Shown: piece after piece, positions 6,876 to 8,747 of the stretch | How positions within the stretch are numbered: the first letter of the stretch is position 1 | Layout: the number at the start of each line of letters is the position of its first letter | Assembly: GCA_947463755.1 (NCBI GenBank) | Contig: CANHUK010000042.1 | Span: 1-8,747 of the forward strand | Source of the DNA: Chitinophagaceae bacterium | GTDB taxonomy: Bacteria; Bacteroidota; Bacteroidia; Chitinophagales; Chitinophagaceae | Reading direction: 5' to 3' | Length of the DNA: 8,747 nucleotides | The notes under the pieces: generated by a model | The model's input: only the letters and a program-made list of their open reading frames with translations | What the model was told of the DNA's origin: nothing | The model's database searches: none | Made by a program: the position numbers and the translations under genes

Positions 6876-6999
6876 TGTTTAACGAAACGATGCATGTAAG
6901 GCCAATTAATTTCACGAAAACCTTTTCGCAATATCTTTCGATAGCCCTTGGCTATGCGAGGAAGACTTGGTAATATTACGTTGGGTTGTTTAACGAAAC
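6876..6999 (+). repeat. Direct repeat TGTTTAACGAAAC upstream of SusC gene, plus a third core copy
   Basis: The 13-mer TGTTTAACGAAAC occurs exactly at 6876-6888 and 6987-6999, 111 bases apart and on the same strand. Its 9-base core TTAACGAAA occurs again at 6632-6640, overlapping the DUF433 promoter. Within each full copy, GTTT and AAAC flank a 4-base centre, giving weak dyad symmetry typical of a protein-binding site. The downstream copy ends 21 bases before the SusC ATG. They are candidate operators for a regulator of the divergent pair; this is inference. Confidence 0.5.
6923..6962 (+). promoter_or_regulatory. Bulged hairpin in the SusC upstream region
   Basis: The upper stem is perfect: ATAGCC (6941-6946), loop CTT, GGCTAT (6950-6955). 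Directly below it, TTTTCGC (6923-6929) can pair with GCGAGGA (6956-6962) including two G-U pairs, with an 11-base bulge on the 5' side. This makes a 13-bp two-part structure whose 3' side is continuous, about 58 bases before the SusC start. No U-tract follows, so it is not an intrinsic terminator. If transcribed, it would be a 5'-leader element; otherwise it may be a protein-binding palindrome. Confidence 0.45.
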
Positions 7000-7020
7000 C
7001 CTGTACTAAAACGACTTAAC

Positions 7021-8747
7021 ATGAGAAAAATCGTGCTCTTTCTGATCACGCTGACTTCCATTTCGCTCGCCTCATGGGCCCAGACGCGAAAGCTCAGCGG
7101 GACAGTGCTCTCCGAAAGCGGAAGCGCGCTGGCCGGTGCCAGCATATCCATCAAAGGCGGAACAGGTGGAACTGTTACCGACAATGATGGGAAATTTTCC
7201 CTGAACATCCCTGCTGCCGGAAAGGTGGTCATTGTTGTCAATTCCATCGGGTATGCAACCCAGGAGATCGCCGTTGGCGACCAGTCGACCCTCAGCATCA
7301 AAATGGTATCTGAGAGTACCAAGATGGAAGATGTGGTGGTTGTAGGTTATGGCTCCGTTCGCAAGAAGGACCTGACTGGTGCCGTAGGCTCGCTGGCTCC
7401 GCGGGATATCGTCCGTACCAACCCGTCCAACGTTACCCAGGCCCTCCAGGGTCAGGTCACCGGTGTGGTGGTCACCAAGACCAGCAACAAACCGGGACAG
7501 GGCTTCCAGATCGATATCCGCGGACAGAATACGATCACCGGTGCCACAGAGCCGTTGGTGGTGATTGACGGAGTGATCGGTGCCCGTCTCCGGGATATCA
7601 ACCCGCAGGACATCCAGTCCATCGACATTCTGAAGGATGCCTCTTCCACCGCCATCTATGGTGCACGTGGTGCCAACGGTGTGATCATCATCACCTCCAA
7701 GAAAGGTGTGGCTGGCAAGCCCAAGGTTACCTTTGATACCTATCTCGGGCAGAAGCGTCCCGCTCATCTGCCGCGTCTGATGACTGCTCAGGAATTTTAC
7801 AAATACGCGGTGGATGATGCCGTACTGAACGGCGGATCGCCCATCGGTACCTTCACCGCCAGCGAATTGAACATGGTGAACACAGGAAAATCCACCAACT
7901 GGGTGGATGAAGTGCTGCAGCCCGGAACCTTCACCAACTCTACCGTGGCTGTCACCGGTGGTAATGGCGGCACGACCTATCGTTTCTCCGGAGGTTATAT
8001 TCAGGAGGATGGTAATGTGCCTGTGACCTCTTTCAAGAAGTACTCCCTGAACGCCGCCGTTGACAGCCGTCTGAGCGATTGGCTGCGGGTGGGCATCACG
8101 GCGTACATCAACTACACCAACAACCCGACCGGATCGCTGGAGATCCTTCGTTCTGCCTATCGCGCACGTCCTACCGGTACCATGTACTACAACGACATCG
8201 TGAATCCCAGTGAAGGAAACGACCTGGCGGTAGGTCCCTGGAAGAATGGCCTGTCGATCTGGATGGGTATTAAAGACAACCAGGTACCGAACCCGTTGAT
8301 CGATGCCGATCCCGAGATCTATCAGAACACCACCACGGTATCCAACCCGATGGGTAACGCTTTTGCTGAGATCACCCTGCTGAAGGGGTTGACCTTCAAG
8401 TCATCCATCTCCACGTCTATCATCGATGAGCGTCAGGGTGAATTCCGGAACACATTGTCAAAATCGCAGTTGACCAACCCGCCGCGCGCTGACTACAACA
8501 CGCGTCACTGGACGACCTACACGATCGACAATCAGCTCTCTTACAATGCCACTTTCTCGAAGCACAAGATCAGCGCCACGGCACTGCAGAGTGCTTACAA
8601 GATGAACTACGAGACGTACTCGATCGCGGCAACCAACCTGCCTTATGCCTCATTGTGGTATAACTTGGGAACGGGTGGTACGGTGGTTTCGAGAAGCAGT
8701 TTTTCCCGGAATACGCTTTCTTCCTACATGGGACGTGTCAACTACAC
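7021..8747 (+). CDS. SusC/RagA-family TonB-dependent outer-membrane transporter, 3' truncated by window edge
   Basis: The first 575 residues of an open frame that runs off the right edge; full-length members are about 1000 residues. A signal peptide, MRKIVLFLITLTSISLASWA, precedes Gln21. Residues about 23-96 form a carboxypeptidase-regulatory-like beta-sandwich (LSGTVLSESGSALAGASISI... to ...LSIKM). A TonB-box-like stretch D-V-V-V-V-G-Y-G lies at 104-111. The plug domain follows, including the family signature ILKDASSTAIYGARGANG and VIIITSKKG. The rest begins the beta-barrel. There is no N-terminal STN signalling domain, so this transporter does not itself signal to an anti-sigma factor. SusC proteins pair with a surface SusD lipoprotein, expected just downstream outside the window, to import oligosaccharides. 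The ATG at 7021 is preceded by an A-rich leader. Whether it takes up the products of the upstream enzymes or starts a separate locus cannot be settled here. Confidence 0.95.
   Translation, partial: MRKIVLFLITLTSISLASWAQTRKLSGTVLSESGSALAGASISIKGGTGGTVTDNDGKFSLNIPAAGKVVIVVNSIGYATQEIAVGDQSTLSIKMVSESTKMEDVVVVGYGSVRKKDLTGAVGSLAPRDIVRTNPSNVTQALQGQVTGVVVTKTSNKPGQGFQIDIRGQNTITGATEPLVVIDGVIGARLRDINPQDIQSIDILKDASSTAIYGARGANGVIIITSKKGVAGKPKVTFDTYLGQKRPAHLPRLMTAQEFYKYAVDDAVLNGGSPIGTFTASELNMVNTGKSTNWVDEVLQPGTFTNSTVAVTGGNGGTTYRFSGGYIQEDGNVPVTSFKKYSLNAAVDSRLSDWLRVGITAYINYTNNPTGSLEILRSAYRARPTGTMYYNDIVNPSEGNDLAVGPWKNGLSIWMGIKDNQVPNPLIDADPEIYQNTTTVSNPMGNAFAEITLLKGLTFKSSISTSIIDERQGEFRNTLSKSQLTNPPRADYNTRHWTTYTIDNQLSYNATFSKHKISATALQSAYKMNYETYSIAATNLPYASLWYNLGTGGTVVSRSSFSRNTLSSYMGRVNY

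Larger units (their letters stand above)
6623..7020. other. 398-base gene-free region between DUF433 and SusC genes
   Basis: A divergent intergenic region with no credible gene on either strand and lower GC than the enzyme genes. It should carry the promoters of both flanking genes. Contents seen: the DUF433 promoter (6627-6657), three TTAACGAAA repeats, an imperfect palindrome around ATGATCAT at 6839-6846, an inverted repeat ATCGTT/AACGAT at 6864-6869 and 6886-6891, and a bulged hairpin at 6923-6962. For the SusC gene the best -7 candidate is TATCTTTC at 6932-6939, without a proper TTTG partner, so its promoter is not resolved. The last bases before the ATG are A-rich, as usual for translation starts in this phylum. 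Confidence 0.6.

Noticed and set aside
6910..6939. TTTC-N18-TATCTTTC as the SusC promoter
   Set aside because: Both boxes are imperfect and the spacing is one short, so it is only mentioned as the best -7 candidate and not annotated.
7072..7767. 231-codon reverse-strand frame across the SusC start
   Set aside because: It mirrors the conserved SusC plug domain and has no signature of its own.

Overview
The window looks like Bacteroidota DNA, most likely a Chitinophagaceae-type soil or plant-litter bacterium. It carries a SusC/RagA-type TonB-dependent transporter, carbohydrate-active enzymes with Sec signal peptides ending in A-Q, A-rich rather than Shine-Dalgarno translation starts, and one good match to the Bacteroidota TTTG-N19-TAnnTTTG promoter. 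The genus is inferred from style and relatively high GC, not from a marker gene.

Layout. Positions 2-6411 hold five same-strand genes with the look of a polysaccharide-utilisation locus aimed at pectin or a related acidic polysaccharide. They are the C-terminal part of a PL1-like pectate lyase (cut by the left edge), a CE12-type SGNH acetylesterase, a GH105 unsaturated-uronyl hydrolase fused to a DUF4350-like domain, a GH29 fucosidase-family enzyme and an S1-type sulfatase. Two junctions are ATGA stop/start overlaps and one is a 30-base gap, which points to co-transcription. A very AT-rich 91-base gap splits the set into 2 + 3 genes. Next comes a small reverse-strand DUF433 gene (6416-6622), convergent with the sulfatase and only 4 bases from it. 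A 398-base gene-free region (6623-7020) follows, holding repeats and a hairpin. A SusC-family gene then starts at 7021 and runs off the right edge.

How the genes fit together. The lyase would cut polygalacturonan-type backbones and the CE12 enzyme would remove acetyl esters. GH105 would remove the unsaturated uronic acid that lyases leave at the non-reducing end. GH29 would trim alpha-L-fucose or a related sugar, and the sulfatase would remove sulfate esters. The SusC protein would import oligosaccharides across the outer membrane, although it may belong to the next operon. The sulfatase beside the pectin enzymes is the most intriguing point: either the target is a sulfated uronic-acid polysaccharide, or two substrate programmes have been merged.

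There is no CRISPR array, tRNA, rRNA, insertion sequence or recognisable phage gene in the window. I see no fully new system. The most unusual parts are the enzyme combination, the two fused C-terminal domains, the partnerless DUF433 gene and the repeat/hairpin region in front of the SusC gene.
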